DNA of 64,000 bases from Amycolatopsis benzoatilytica AK 16/65 (GTDB lineage Bacteria > Actinomycetota > Actinomycetes > Mycobacteriales > Pseudonocardiaceae): positions 1,648,561 to 1,712,560 of the forward strand of contig NZ_KB912942.1 of NCBI RefSeq assembly GCF_000383915.1. Reading direction: 5' to 3'. Each line of letters opens with the position of its first letter. The first letter of the stretch is position 1. Shown one piece after another: positions 17,145-27,565 of this stretch. The position numbers and the translations under genes were made by a program. The notes under the pieces are model-generated. The model worked only from the letters and a program-made list of their open reading frames with translations. It made no database searches and was not told where the DNA came from.

Positions 17145-20100
17145 TCACCCGAGTTCGGCGTCCACCTCGGCCTCCGTCAGGGCCTCGACCTCCAGGCAGA
17201 TCTCCGCGACCTGCTCCAGCCGCCCCGGCACCGCTTCGTCGGCGAGCAGCCGTGCCGCCATCGCACCGACGGTGCGGGTCGCGAACAGCGTCCGCACGGT
17301 CACCTCGGTGCTGTCCAGCGCCTCCCGGAGCCGGCCGACGATCACCGTCGCCAGCACGGAATCCCCGCCCAGTGCGAAGAACGGATCGTCGAGGCCGACC
17401 CGATCGACGCCCAGCACGTCCGCCCAGACCTTCGCGAGCACCCGCTCCAGCGCGGAGTTCGGTGCCGCATAGGAGTCGGTGTCCGCGGTCCAGCGCGCGG
17501 CGACGGCGCGCCGGTCCACCTTGCCGTTCGCGGTGAGCGGCAGGTCGTCCAGCACGACGACCCGAGCCGGGATCATGTGCGGCGGCAGCAAAGTGCGGGC
17601 GAACTCGCGCACCTCGTCCGGCGTGACCGGTCCGGCGACAGCGGCGACGAGCTGGTTGCCCGCGACGCCGGCGACACCGCGCCGGACGCCGGGGTGCTCG
17701 GCCAGTGCGGCTTCGACCTCGCCGAGTTCGATCCGCATCCCGCGCACCTTGACCTGATGGTCGCGGCGGCCGAGGAATTCGAGCGTGCCGTCCGGCCAAT
17801 AGCGCGCCCGGTCGCCGGTGCGGTACCAGCGCCGTCGCTCGTGCTCGACAAAGCGGTCGGCGGTGCGGTCCGGGTCGCCGCGGTAGCCGAGGGCGACGCC
17901 TTCGCCGCCGATCCACAGCTCGCCGCTCACCCAGTCCGGGCAGTCGTGGCCGCGGCCATCGACCACTCGGCAGACGACGTTGCGCAGTGGCGCGCCGTAG
18001 GGGACCGACCGCCAGTGCGCGGGTACGCCGTGCACCTCGCAGACTGTCGAATGGATCGCCGTTTCGGTAGTGCCGCCGAGTCCCGCGAACCGGCAGCGCG
18101 GCGTGTGCGCGGCTACTCGGCCGGGCAGGTCGGTGCCGACCCAGTCGCCGCCGAGCAGGACCGTGCGCAGGCCGGCCAGTTCGCCCGGCGCGGCCGAGAC
18201 GAGCAGCATGTCCAGCAACGCCGGAACGCAATTGACGAGTGTCACGCCGCGAGCGGCGATCAGCTCTGCCCAGACACGGGCGTCCTTGCGGTCGGCCTCG
18301 TCGACAAGCGCGACCGTGCCGCCAGCGCTGAGCAAGCCGAAAATGTCGTAGACGGAGAGGTCGAACTCCAACGCGGACACCGCGAGGCACCGATCGGCCG
18401 GGCCGATGCCGAAGCGTTCGTTGAGGTCTTCGATGGTGTTCATCGCGGCGCGGTGCGGCACCTCGACGCCCTTGGGCTCGCCAGTGGAGCCGGACGTGAA
18501 GAGCACGTAGGCGATCGCTTCCGGGTCGCCGAGGACCGGCTCGGCGAGCGGCTCGGCCATGGTGTCCACTGTGGTCAGTGTGGTGGCGAGGCCAGCGAGG
18601 CGGCGGATCCGGTCGGCGCGCGCGGGCGGCTGGTCGACGCCTATCGGTACGTAGGAAGCTCCGGCCGCGAGCACCCCGAGGACAGCGGCGATCTGATCCG
18701 GGCCCTTCGGCAAGCTGACGCCGACCGCGGCACCGGGCTGGACGTCCAGCCCGGCCGCCACTCGCAGCGCTCGGTCCGCCAGCTCTCCGTAGGTCAGCTG
18801 GCCGTCCTGGCCCCACACCAGCGCGACAGCGTCCGGATCCTGCCGGGCGTGCTCGAAGAATCCTTGGTGCAACAGCTTTTCGCTGCGCGGGCCAGCGGTG
18901 TCGTTCGCCTTCTCGCGTACTGCCGCCTGCGCGACGGGCAGGTCGCCGCCGACCGGCAGGTCCCACGTCGCGTCGTGCTGTCCGAGCCGCGTGACCAGCT
19001 GGGAGAACCCGGCGAACATGTCGTCGACCAGCCCGGCCGGGAACGCGTCTTCCCGCACGTCCCAGTTGATCAGCAGGCCGTCGTTCACCTCGGTGACCTG
19101 GGCGTCCAGCAGGACCTGAGGACCCTGGGAGATGATCCAGACCGCCTCGCCGAAGAGCCGGCGGACGCTTTCGTCGAACAGTTCGCCGAGGTTGAGCGCG
19201 CTGGTGAAGACGAACGGAGCGAGGACCTGTTCACCCTGATGCCGGGACAGATCGCGGAGTACCTCGACACCGGAGTACGCGGCATACGCGGCGTCGGTGT
19301 GCATCCGCTCCTGCAATGCCTTCGCATGGTCGGCGAAGGACGCTTCGGCGATCAGGTCGACGTCGAGGAGGACGGAACCGGTGAAATCGCCGACCAGCTG
19401 ATCCACTTCGGGATGGGTGCTCTCGCGGTCGAACATCGGCACGTTGAGCAGGAACCTCGGCTGTCCGCTCCACCGGGAGAGCGTTTCGGCGAACGCGGTC
19501 GCGACCGTCATCGCCGGGGTCAAACCGTGCTCGTGCGCCCGTGCGGCGAGCTGTTTGCGGTCCTCCGGCGCGAGCCAGCAGTGCCGGCGGGCCACCCGGG
19601 TCGCGTCACGGCGCTCGTTGTCCGGCACCAGCGGGAGGTCCGGGGCGGAGGGCAGCTCGGGGATCCGGTGCTGCCACCAGTCTTTCGCGCGATCGCGGTC
19701 GGCAGCCCGGGCGGGTTCCCGTTCGGCGAGGTAGCGCGGATAGCTGTAGCCGATCGGCGGCAGTTCGGCGTCCTCGTAGAAGCGGGCGAGATCGGCGAGC
19801 AGGACGCGGTAGCTCACCGCATCGGCAGCGAGCATGTCGACGTCGACGTGCAGCCGGGTCCGTCCGTCGCGGCGGCGGCTGAGCTGGATCCGGAAGACCT
19901 CGCCGTTGGCCACGTCGAGGCGGGCGTGCGAGGACCGGTCGCGGATCAGCTCCAGTTCGGCCTCGTCCTCGATGTCGTGCACGATGAGCGCCGGCTGCGT
20001 TCGTTCGGCCAGGATCCGCTGCCATCCGTTGTCGTCGAAGGCCGCGCGCAGCATTCCGTGGCGCTGCACGAGCTTTCGGACCGCGGTTTCGAGCCGGACC

Positions 20101-20498
20101 GGGTCGACTCCCACGCCGTCGAACTCGACGTAGAGGTGCGCGGCGACGGAGCCGAGCGCGGTCTCCCCGCCGCGGCCGATCCAGTACGCGTGCTGCATGA
20201 GCGCGAGCGGAAATGGCTCCGACTCGTCCACTTCGACCGCGGTGACCGGCTCCGGCGCGACGCCCGCGGCGTCCGCGAGCACGCCACGCCAGCCGATGAG
20301 CGTCGGGTTCTTCAGCAGTTCCGCGAAACTGACTTTGATCCCGCGCCGCCGCCACGCGTTCGCGACGTGCATGAGCCTGATCGAGTCCAGGCCCCACTCG
20401 ATCAGGCTGTCCTCTTCGGACAGATCAGCTGCCTCCGGGCCCAGCAGGCCGGTGACCTCGCGCAGCAGGTCTCCCGTCGTCGGCTGCTCGTTCACCAC
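17145..20498 (-). CDS. NRPS initiation protein: ArCP-Cy-A-T (aryl-oxazoline/thiazoline forming)
   Basis: About 1117 residues. Approximate domains: an aryl carrier protein at 5-75 (WGLDSIRL, Ser near 38); a cyclisation domain at 95-520 with DMLAADAVS near 219 (the DxxxxDxxS motif that replaces HHxxxDG); an A domain at 545-1000 (FTSGSTG near 668); and a T domain (GGDSV near 1046). The layout matches PchE/MbtB-type proteins, which couple an aryl acid to Cys, Ser or Thr and close the ring. Pocket residues read DLYNLGLIH, close to Cys signatures but not decisive between Cys, Ser and Thr. Two adjacent GTG codons (20498 and 20495) can start it; the first has better spacing to ggag. It overlaps the end of the preceding NRPS gene. 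No thioesterase follows, which fits an initiation role despite being last in the operon. Confidence 0.92.
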   Translation of the reverse strand: MVNEQPTTGDLLREVTGLLGPEAADLSEEDSLIEWGLDSIRLMHVANAWRRRGIKVSFAELLKNPTLIGWRGVLADAAGVAPEPVTAVEVDESEPFPLALMQHAYWIGRGGETALGSVAAHLYVEFDGVGVDPVRLETAVRKLVQRHGMLRAAFDDNGWQRILAERTQPALIVHDIEDEAELELIRDRSSHARLDVANGEVFRIQLSRRRDGRTRLHVDVDMLAADAVSYRVLLADLARFYEDAELPPIGYSYPRYLAEREPARAADRDRAKDWWQHRIPELPSAPDLPLVPDNERRDATRVARRHCWLAPEDRKQLAARAHEHGLTPAMTVATAFAETLSRWSGQPRFLLNVPMFDRESTHPEVDQLVGDFTGSVLLDVDLIAEASFADHAKALQERMHTDAAYAAYSGVEVLRDLSRHQGEQVLAPFVFTSALNLGELFDESVRRLFGEAVWIISQGPQVLLDAQVTEVNDGLLINWDVREDAFPAGLVDDMFAGFSQLVTRLGQHDATWDLPVGGDLPVAQAAVREKANDTAGPRSEKLLHQGFFEHARQDPDAVALVWGQDGQLTYGELADRALRVAAGLDVQPGAAVGVSLPKGPDQIAAVLGVLAAGASYVPIGVDQPPARADRIRRLAGLATTLTTVDTMAEPLAEPVLGDPEAIAYVLFTSGSTGEPKGVEVPHRAAMNTIEDLNERFGIGPADRCLAVSALEFDLSVYDIFGLLSAGGTVALVDEADRKDARVWAELIAARGVTLVNCVPALLDMLLVSAAPGELAGLRTVLLGGDWVGTDLPGRVAAHTPRCRFAGLGGTTETAIHSTVCEVHGVPAHWRSVPYGAPLRNVVCRVVDGRGHDCPDWVSGELWIGGEGVALGYRGDPDRTADRFVEHERRRWYRTGDRARYWPDGTLEFLGRRDHQVKVRGMRIELGEVEAALAEHPGVRRGVAGVAGNQLVAAVAGPVTPDEVREFARTLLPPHMIPARVVVLDDLPLTANGKVDRRAVAARWTADTDSYAAPNSALERVLAKVWADVLGVDRVGLDDPFFALGGDSVLATVIVGRLREALDSTEVTVRTLFATRTVGAMAARLLADEAVPGRLEQVAEICLEVEALTEAEVDAELG

Positions 20499-23400
20499 GT
20501 GCCCAGCTCCTCTTCGAACTCGTCGATGTCGTCCTGGCTGACGTCCACCAGGGAAAGGTCCAGCGCGGGCCCGCCGTCGGCGAGGGCGTCGCGCAGCCGC
20601 GCGGCCAGCGCGCGCACGTCGGTCTGCCCGGTCAGGGCGATCCGCAGGCCGCCGTCCACCGCGGCGGCGTTGATTTCGAGCGCCCAGTCCCCGGCCCGGC
20701 CGGGCCGGGGCGGCACTCGCAGCATCGGGGCTTCGGGCGCGACGGTCCATGGCGTGCCGTCGCCGGTGTCCACCCGGCCGAGGTAGTTCAGCACGATCGT
20801 CGGCTCCGGCAGTCCGAGCGGACGGAGCAGGCCGTAGCCGAGGCCGTGGTCGGGCAGATCGTGCAGGGAGTCGTTGGCGCGGACTGGGAAGACAGTGGTG
20901 AACCAGCCGACGGTCGCCGACAGGTCCACCCCTGCCGCGATCTGTCCCTCCCGGCCGTGCCCTTCGACCGCGACGACCGCGTTGTCCCGCCCCAGCGCCC
21001 GGCCGAGGGCAGTGAGCAGTGCCTGCTGGACGTCTCCGCCGGGCAGCGGCACCGTGCACTCGGTGTGCTCGGGCACCGCGTCGGTCAGCGGCAGCACCGG
21101 GTCGGCACCGTCGAGAATTCGTTGCCACAGCTCGCGTTCGGCGCTGCGGTCCTGCTCGCGGAGCAGTTCGCTCCAGCGGCGGTACGACGTGCCGGTGCGG
21201 ACCAGTTCGCGGCCCTGCCACGCTTCGGCGAGGTCGTCGAGGAGGATCCGCCAGGAGACGCCGTCCACCACCAAGTGGTCGGCGACGATCAGCACTCGGC
21301 CGGGGAACCGAACGACCTGGACGAGTTGGTCGTCGCTGAGCCGGTCGCGGGCGGCGAGGAGCTCGTCATCCAGCGAACCAGTGGCGCGGGCGACGATTTC
21401 CTTGGCAGCGAAGGATTCCTGGGGCACGACCAGGGTTTCGCCGTCCCAACGGGCGCGAAGCACGTCGTGCCGGTCCAGCACCGCCTGCACGGTGCGCACC
21501 AGCCCGGGTTCGGTGAGCCCGGGCGGTGCGGTCACCAACATCGCCTGGAACAGCCCGCGGAATCGCATGATCGGCATCGGCGGAACCCGGCCGTAAGGAT
21601 GGTCGGCGTGGACCGCGAAATCACCGGCCGCGGCGAGCCCGGCGGGAGTGCGGTGTTCGAAGACCTGGCGCGGGGTCACCGTGATCCCGGCCTTCCGGGC
21701 GCGGCTGACGAGCTGAACCGAGACGATGCTGTCGCCGCCCAGCTCGAAGAAGCTGTCGTGCACGCCGACTTCGGGCAGCTTCAGCGTCTCGGCGAACAGT
21801 GCGCACAGCAGGCGCTCGCGCTCGGTGCTCGGTTTCGCCGTGCCGGTGCGGGACTGGAAATCCGGGTCCGGCAGGGCTTTCCGGTCGAGTTTGCCGTTCG
21901 CGGTGAGCGGGAGTTCGGGGAGCTCGACAATCGCGGCAGGCACCAGGTGCTCGGGCAGCTTCGCCCGGAGATCCGGAGCGGTGCCGACGACGTACCCGAT
22001 CAACCGGTCGTCCCGGACGACCGCGGCGGCCGCTTCGACGCCGTCTTCCGCGGCGAGGGCGGCTTCGATCTCGCCGAGTTCGATGCGGATGCCGCGGAGT
22101 TTGACTTGGTGGTCGGTGCGGCCGAGGTAGTGCAGGATGCCGTCGGGGTCGCGTTTGACGAGGTCGCCGGTGCGGTAGAGGCGTTGTCCGTTGGGGGCGG
22201 CGACGAATCGGGAGGCGGTCAGGCTGGGGCGGTTGAGGTAGCCGCGGGCGAGTTGGACGCCGCCGAGGTACAGCTCGCCGGGCACACCGGGAGGGACGGG
22301 CCGGAACAGCCGGTCGAGGACGTGCGTCTCGGTGTTCCACACTGGCCGGCCGATGGCGACGTGGTCGGTGACGGTGTGGTGGGTGACGTCGACGGCGGTT
22401 TCGGTGGGGCCGTAGAGGTTGTGCATGCCGGGCCGGGCGATCTCCGCAGGCAGCGCTTCGCCGGAGGTGATGACTCGGCGGGGGAGTGGCCGGTCGCCGT
22501 AGGCGCGGAGCATGGACGGGACGAAGTGGACGGTGGTGATTGCTTCGGTCTCGATGAGCTGTGCGAGGTAGTCGGGGTCTTTGTGTCCGTCGGGTTTGGC
22601 GAGGACGAGGGTGGCGCCGGTGATGAACGGCCAGAAGAATTCCCACACCGAGACGTCGAAGCTGGACGGGGTTTTCTGCAGTACCCGGTCCTGCGCGGTG
22701 AGGCCGTACTCGTGTTGCATCCACAAGAGACGGTTCACAATGGACCGGTGGGTGACCACCACACCCTTGGGGTGCCCAGTGGAGCCCGAGGTGTAGATGA
22801 CGTACGCCGCGTTGTCCGGGCCGGCCTCCGTGGTGTGTGCGGTTTCTTCGAGGGTGGCGGGGAGGACGACGACAGGGTTGGCGTCCTGGATCATGAAGGC
22901 GAGTCGTTCGGCGGGGTAGGACGGGTCGAGCGGGAGGTAGGCGCCACCGGCCTTGTGGACGGCGAGCAAGGAGACGATCAGGTCGAGTGAGCGGTCTTGG
23001 CGGATGCCGACGATGCGATCCGGACCCACACCGGCCGCGGCGAGTTTCCCGGCGAGGACGGTGGCCCGGGTGTCGAGTTCCGCGTAGGTGAGCGAGGTGC
23101 CCTCGAAGCGCACGGCCTCGGCGTTCGGGGTGCGCGCGACCTGCGCGGCGAACAGCTCGGCCAACGTCGTGTCCGGGACGTCGGCGGTCGGGAACTCCTG
23201 GATTCGTTCGTCCTCGGCCAGCACGGCGGTCGCCGACAGCGGCCGATCCGGTTCGGCGGTGAGCGCGCTCAGATAGCGGACGAACCGGGCAGCTATATCG
23301 TCCACAGTGGAATGGTCGAACAGGTCGCGGGCGTAGACGAGCCAGCCGTCGATGCCGTCTTCCCGCTCGAACAGATGCCACGAAAGGTCGGTCCGCGCCG

Positions 23401-26400
23401 GGTAGAAACCGACGTGCTCCTCGCGCAGCGACGCCCGGCCGAACGGCGCCGCGTCCCGGTTCGCCCGCTGATAGGCCAGCATCACCTGGAACAGCGGATG
23501 CCTGCCAAGCGAACGGGCCGGATTGACGGCCTCGACGATCCGTTCGAACGGCAGGTCCTGGTGCCCGAACGCGGCCAGATCCGCGCCGCGGACCCGGTCC
23601 ACGAGCTGCCGGAACGTCGGGTCGCCGGTCAGGTCGGTGCGCAGGACCAGGGTGTTGACGAAGAAACCGACCAGGCCGTCGAGCGCGTCGTCGGTGCGGC
23701 CCGCGACCGGGCTGCCGAGCGGGATGTCGTCGCCGGCGCCGAGCGCGCCCAGCAACGCGGCGAGCGCGGCTTGCACGGTCATGAAGACCGTCGATCCGGT
23801 CTCGCGGGCCAGCGACCGCACCGCGGCGAGCGTCTCGGCGCCGAGCCGGAAGCGGACGGCGTCCCCGGCGAAGGTGGCGTTCGCAGGGCGAGGCCGGTCG
23901 GTCGGCAGCTGGATCTCTGCCGGAAGGTCCGCGAGAGCTTCGCGCCAGTACGCGAGCTGGGTAGCCAGCAGACTGTCCGGGTCATCGTGGTTGCCGAGCA
24001 GGTCCCGTTGCCACAACACGTAATCCGCGTACTGGACGGGCAGCGGCGGCCAGTCCGGCCGCCGGCCGGCGCAACGCGCGGTGTACGCGGTGGTGAGGTC
24101 GGCGACCAGCCGTTCGGTGGACCAGCCGTCGGACCCGATGTGGTGGGTGAGCAGGGAGAGGACGTGGGTTTCGCCCTCGCGGATCAGCTGGGCGGCGAAG
24201 GGCGGCTCTCGATCCAGCTCGAACTTGCGTTGCGCGGCCTCGCGGAGGGTGCCGCCGCTGCCCAGCGTCGGCGTCCAGTCCAGGACTTGCTGGTAAGGCT
24301 TGCCTTCGAACTCCGGGTAGACCGTGCGCAGCACCTCGTGCCGTCCGACCACATCGGACAGTGCGGCACGCAATGCGTCGAGATCGAGCGGTCCGTCGAG
24401 CCGGATCGCGAACGGGACGTTGTAGGTCGCGCTGGCGCCTTCGAGGCGGTAGAGGAACCACAACCGCTGCTGGGCGAAGGACAACGGCAGTCGGCGCGGA
24501 CGCGGCATCGGCGTCAATGCCGGCCGCTGCCGGCCGCTGTCGTCGAGGAGTGCGGCCAGGCGGGCGACCGTTGGCGTGTCGAAGACGGTGCCGATCGACA
24601 GCTCTGCGTCCAGTTCGGCGCGGACCCGGCTGACCAGTTTCGCGGCGAGCAGCGAATGCCCGCCGAGGGCGAAGAAATCGTCCCGCACACCGACCCGGTC
24701 GAGCCCGAGCAGATCGGCGAACAGACCGGCGAGCGCTTGCTCTCGCTCGGTGCCCGGCGCGTCGTCGGTGACCTCGGCGATCGGTTCCGGCAGTGCGCGG
24801 CGGTCGAGTTTCCCGCTCGGAGACAACGGAAGGGCGTCCAGTTCGACAAGAACCGACGGGACCAGATGGTCCGGCAGCGTCTTCGCCAGCTGGACTCGGA
24901 CGCCGGTCGCGTCGCCAACGACGTACGCGACGAGCTGCTGCTTTTCCGGCCGCAGCACGACGACGGCGCTCTCGATCCCGGGCAGCGCGGTGAGCGCGGC
25001 TTCGACTTCGCCGAGTTCGATGCGGATGCCGCGGAGTTTGACTTGGTGGTCGGTGCGGCCGAGGTAGTGCAGGATGCCGTCGGGGTCGCGTTTGACGAGG
25101 TCGCCGGTGCGGTAGAGGCGTTGTCCGTTGGGGGCGGCGACGAATCGGGAGGCGGTCAGGCTGGGGCGGTTGAGGTAGCCGCGGGCGAGTTGGACGCCGC
25201 CGAGGTACAGCTCTCCCTCGACGCTCGGCGGCACCGGCTGAAGGTTGCGGTCCAGCACGTGAAGCTGTGTGTTCCACACCGGCCGGCCGATGGCGACGTG
25301 ATCGGTGACGGTGTGGTGGGTGACGTCGACAGCGGCTTCGGTGGGGCCGTAGAGGTTGTGGATGCCGGGTCGGGCGAGATCGTCCGGCAGAGCCTCGCCG
25401 GAGGTGATGACGCGTTTCGGCAGCGGCCGGTCGCCATAGGCGCGGAGCATGGACGGGACGAAGTGGACGGTGGTGATGGCCTCTTCGGTGATGAGCCGGG
25501 CGAGGTAGTCGGGGTCTTTGTGTCCGTCGGGCTTGGCGAGGACGAGGGTGGCGCCGGTGATGAGCGGCCAGAAGAACTCCCATACCGAGACATCGAAGCT
25601 GGACGGGGTCTTCTGCAGTACCCGGTCCTGCGCGGCGAGGCCGTACTCGTGCTGCATCCACAGCAGACGGTTCACAATGGATCGATGGGTGACCACGACG
25701 CCCTTGGGCCGTCCGGTGGAACCGGAGGTGTAGATGACGTAGGCCGCGTTGTCTGGACGAGCCGCAGTGACCCGCGTGCCGGCGTCGAGGGGTGTGGGCA
25801 GTACGAGGACGGGGTTGGCGTCCTGGATCATGAAGTCGAGTCGTTCGCTCGGGTAGGACGGGTCGAGCGGTAGGTATGCGCCGCCTGCCTTGTGTACGGC
25901 GAGCAGGGAGATAATGAGTTCGAGTGATCGGTCTTGGCGGATGCCGACGATCTGGTCGGCGCGGACGCCTGCTGCGGCGAGTTGTCCGGCTAGTGCGGTG
26001 GCGCGGGTGTCAAGTTCGGCGTAGGTGAGTGAGGTGCCTTCGAAGCGCACGGCCTCAGCGTCCGGCGTGCGTGAGGCCTGCGCGGCGAACAGTTCGGCGA
26101 GGGTGGTCGACGGCACCTTCTCCACGGGCCCGGCCAAGCCCGGCGTCGAGTGGTATTCCAGCTGTGAAACGGCCGTGTCCGGGGCTGCCAATGCCTGCTG
26201 GAGCAGCATTTCCAGGTGCGCGAGGAACTGTTCTACCGTCGCTGCGGCGTACAGGTCGGTCGAGTACGTCGCCTCGATCCGCATCTCGCCGCCGGTCAGG
26301 AACACTTCCAGCGCGAGATCGAACTGCGTGGTGTCGTTGTGCACTGTCCGCCAGTTCGCTTCGACGCCCGGCAGGTCGAATCCCTGCAATCCTTGGGCCA

Positions 26401-27565
26401 GGAACAACAGCATGACGTCGAACAGCACCGAGCGCCCCGCCGTGCGCGGCGGTCGCAGCCTCTCGACCAGCAGGTCGAACGGAAGGTCCTGGTGGGCGTA
26501 ACCGGCGGTGCAGACCCGCTGCACCCGCGCGACCAGTTCAGCGAACGACGGCTGCCCGGTCAGGTCCGCGCGCAGCACCAACGTGTTGCCGAAGTTCCCG
26601 ATGAGCCGTTCGACTTCGCCCGCGTCGCGGTTCATCGACGCCGAACCGACCGGCACGTCCGTCGCACCGGTGTAGCGGTGCAGCAGAGCGGCGTACCCGG
26701 CGAAGACGACCATGAACGGCGTCACGCCGCGTTCGTGCGCGAAGCCGGCGATGCGCTCCGTCACGGCCGGATCAAACCTCCTGACGCGGCGGTCGCCGCG
26801 GCTGGATCGGACGGCCGGGCGTGGGAAGTCGGTCGGCAGCGGCAGGTTGTCCGGCATCGGGTCGAGCGCGCCGCGCCAGTAGTCGAGATCCTTCGCTAGC
26901 CGGTCGTCGGTGAACGTCTTCCGTTGCCAACAGGCGAAGTCCGCGTATTGCACCGGGAGCGGTTCGAGCCCGGCGGGATGGCCGGTGGTGTCTTCGCGGT
27001 AGAGCGCGGACAAGTCCCGCGAGAGCGCATTGAAAGTGAAGCCGTCCCATGCGATGTGGTGCACGGTCAGGACGAGTACGTGGTCGTCGTCCGCGCGACG
27101 GAGCAGCTTCAGCCGCAGCGAGTGTTCCGCTGTGAGGTCGAAGCCGTGCGCCGATTCCGCTCGCGCGGCGGATTCGGCCGCAGTGCCCCGCTGCTCCGCC
27201 GGCAGACCTCGCAGGTCCGTCTCGGCCATCGTGACCACCGCGAACGGATCCACCACCTGACGCGGCTCCCCGTCGGCTCCGGGCACGTATCGGGTGCGCA
27301 GGATCTCGTGCCGTTCCACGAGCCGCTGGAACGAACGGTGCAGCGCGGGCCGGTCCAAATCGCCGCGCAGCTCGATGGCGAGGCACACGTTGTACGCCGC
27401 GGTGCCCGGTTCGAGCTGTTGCAGGAACCACATCCGCGACTGGGCGGACGACAGCGGCAGGTCGTTCTCGCGGTCGGCCTTCGGGATCTGCCCAGTGCTC
27501 GCCAGCCCGGCCTCGGCGAGGCGGCGGCGGAGCAGTTCGCGCTTGCGGGCGGCCAGGTCACTCAC
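20492..27565 (-). CDS. NRPS: C-A(Ser)-T-C-A(Ser)-T-E
   Basis: 2357 residues in two modules plus an epimerase. The first C domain (SSAQSRMWF, LCL type) has HHIAWDGF. A1 has YTSGSTG near 612 and T1 GGHS near 967. C2 (LCL type) has HHIGSDGWS near 1142. A2 has YTSGSTG near 1593 and T2 GGDSI near 1943. The E domain follows near 2100; its motif reads [10 protein letters not shown], with the first His of HHxxxDG replaced by Asp but the catalytic second His kept. Both A pockets read DVWHISLVD, a serine code close to EntF. An LCL entry domain fits acceptance of the L-configured aryl-azoline dipeptide from the ArCP-Cy-A-T protein, and the exit E domain gives D-Ser. The GTG start at 27565 follows aaggag by 7 nt and overlaps the previous gene by 8 nt. 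The two A domains share long identical DNA. Confidence 0.93.
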   Translation of the reverse strand: MSDLAARKRELLRRRLAEAGLASTGQIPKADRENDLPLSSAQSRMWFLQQLEPGTAAYNVCLAIELRGDLDRPALHRSFQRLVERHEILRTRYVPGADGEPRQVVDPFAVVTMAETDLRGLPAEQRGTAAESAARAESAHGFDLTAEHSLRLKLLRRADDDHVLVLTVHHIAWDGFTFNALSRDLSALYREDTTGHPAGLEPLPVQYADFACWQRKTFTDDRLAKDLDYWRGALDPMPDNLPLPTDFPRPAVRSSRGDRRVRRFDPAVTERIAGFAHERGVTPFMVVFAGYAALLHRYTGATDVPVGSASMNRDAGEVERLIGNFGNTLVLRADLTGQPSFAELVARVQRVCTAGYAHQDLPFDLLVERLRPPRTAGRSVLFDVMLLFLAQGLQGFDLPGVEANWRTVHNDTTQFDLALEVFLTGGEMRIEATYSTDLYAAATVEQFLAHLEMLLQQALAAPDTAVSQLEYHSTPGLAGPVEKVPSTTLAELFAAQASRTPDAEAVRFEGTSLTYAELDTRATALAGQLAAAGVRADQIVGIRQDRSLELIISLLAVHKAGGAYLPLDPSYPSERLDFMIQDANPVLVLPTPLDAGTRVTAARPDNAAYVIYTSGSTGRPKGVVVTHRSIVNRLLWMQHEYGLAAQDRVLQKTPSSFDVSVWEFFWPLITGATLVLAKPDGHKDPDYLARLITEEAITTVHFVPSMLRAYGDRPLPKRVITSGEALPDDLARPGIHNLYGPTEAAVDVTHHTVTDHVAIGRPVWNTQLHVLDRNLQPVPPSVEGELYLGGVQLARGYLNRPSLTASRFVAAPNGQRLYRTGDLVKRDPDGILHYLGRTDHQVKLRGIRIELGEVEAALTALPGIESAVVVLRPEKQQLVAYVVGDATGVRVQLAKTLPDHLVPSVLVELDALPLSPSGKLDRRALPEPIAEVTDDAPGTEREQALAGLFADLLGLDRVGVRDDFFALGGHSLLAAKLVSRVRAELDAELSIGTVFDTPTVARLAALLDDSGRQRPALTPMPRPRRLPLSFAQQRLWFLYRLEGASATYNVPFAIRLDGPLDLDALRAALSDVVGRHEVLRTVYPEFEGKPYQQVLDWTPTLGSGGTLREAAQRKFELDREPPFAAQLIREGETHVLSLLTHHIGSDGWSTERLVADLTTAYTARCAGRRPDWPPLPVQYADYVLWQRDLLGNHDDPDSLLATQLAYWREALADLPAEIQLPTDRPRPANATFAGDAVRFRLGAETLAAVRSLARETGSTVFMTVQAALAALLGALGAGDDIPLGSPVAGRTDDALDGLVGFFVNTLVLRTDLTGDPTFRQLVDRVRGADLAAFGHQDLPFERIVEAVNPARSLGRHPLFQVMLAYQRANRDAAPFGRASLREEHVGFYPARTDLSWHLFEREDGIDGWLVYARDLFDHSTVDDIAARFVRYLSALTAEPDRPLSATAVLAEDERIQEFPTADVPDTTLAELFAAQVARTPNAEAVRFEGTSLTYAELDTRATVLAGKLAAAGVGPDRIVGIRQDRSLDLIVSLLAVHKAGGAYLPLDPSYPAERLAFMIQDANPVVVLPATLEETAHTTEAGPDNAAYVIYTSGSTGHPKGVVVTHRSIVNRLLWMQHEYGLTAQDRVLQKTPSSFDVSVWEFFWPFITGATLVLAKPDGHKDPDYLAQLIETEAITTVHFVPSMLRAYGDRPLPRRVITSGEALPAEIARPGMHNLYGPTETAVDVTHHTVTDHVAIGRPVWNTETHVLDRLFRPVPPGVPGELYLGGVQLARGYLNRPSLTASRFVAAPNGQRLYRTGDLVKRDPDGILHYLGRTDHQVKLRGIRIELGEIEAALAAEDGVEAAAAVVRDDRLIGYVVGTAPDLRAKLPEHLVPAAIVELPELPLTANGKLDRKALPDPDFQSRTGTAKPSTERERLLCALFAETLKLPEVGVHDSFFELGGDSIVSVQLVSRARKAGITVTPRQVFEHRTPAGLAAAGDFAVHADHPYGRVPPMPIMRFRGLFQAMLVTAPPGLTEPGLVRTVQAVLDRHDVLRARWDGETLVVPQESFAAKEIVARATGSLDDELLAARDRLSDDQLVQVVRFPGRVLIVADHLVVDGVSWRILLDDLAEAWQGRELVRTGTSYRRWSELLREQDRSAERELWQRILDGADPVLPLTDAVPEHTECTVPLPGGDVQQALLTALGRALGRDNAVVAVEGHGREGQIAAGVDLSATVGWFTTVFPVRANDSLHDLPDHGLGYGLLRPLGLPEPTIVLNYLGRVDTGDGTPWTVAPEAPMLRVPPRPGRAGDWALEINAAAVDGGLRIALTGQTDVRALAARLRDALADGGPALDLSLVDVSQDDIDEFEEELGTW
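22071..22276 (-). repeat. A-domain direct repeat, unit 1 (206 bp)
   Basis: This stretch inside the second Ser-specific A domain of the NRPS is identical by eye to 25008-25213 in the first. Further near-identical blocks continue on the downstream side (about 22340-22800 versus 25280-25735). It covers the region from the LxxGxxL-type strand to the RTGD and DHQVKLRG motifs. The wobble bases match too, which protein constraint alone does not explain, so recent duplication or gene conversion is likely. Confidence 0.85.
25008..25213 (-). repeat. A-domain direct repeat, unit 2 (206 bp)
   Basis: This is the partner of 22071-22276 inside the first Ser-specific A domain of the same NRPS gene. A third, more diverged relative lies in the first A domain of the large NRPS at about 36.6-37.1 kb. 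Confidence 0.85.

Noticed and set aside
17577..25873. Long + strand open frames (17577-20786, 20846-22990, 22997-25873)
   Set aside because: All are antisense to NRPS modules with intact motifs and correct starts, and show internal repeats that only mirror the A-domain duplication.
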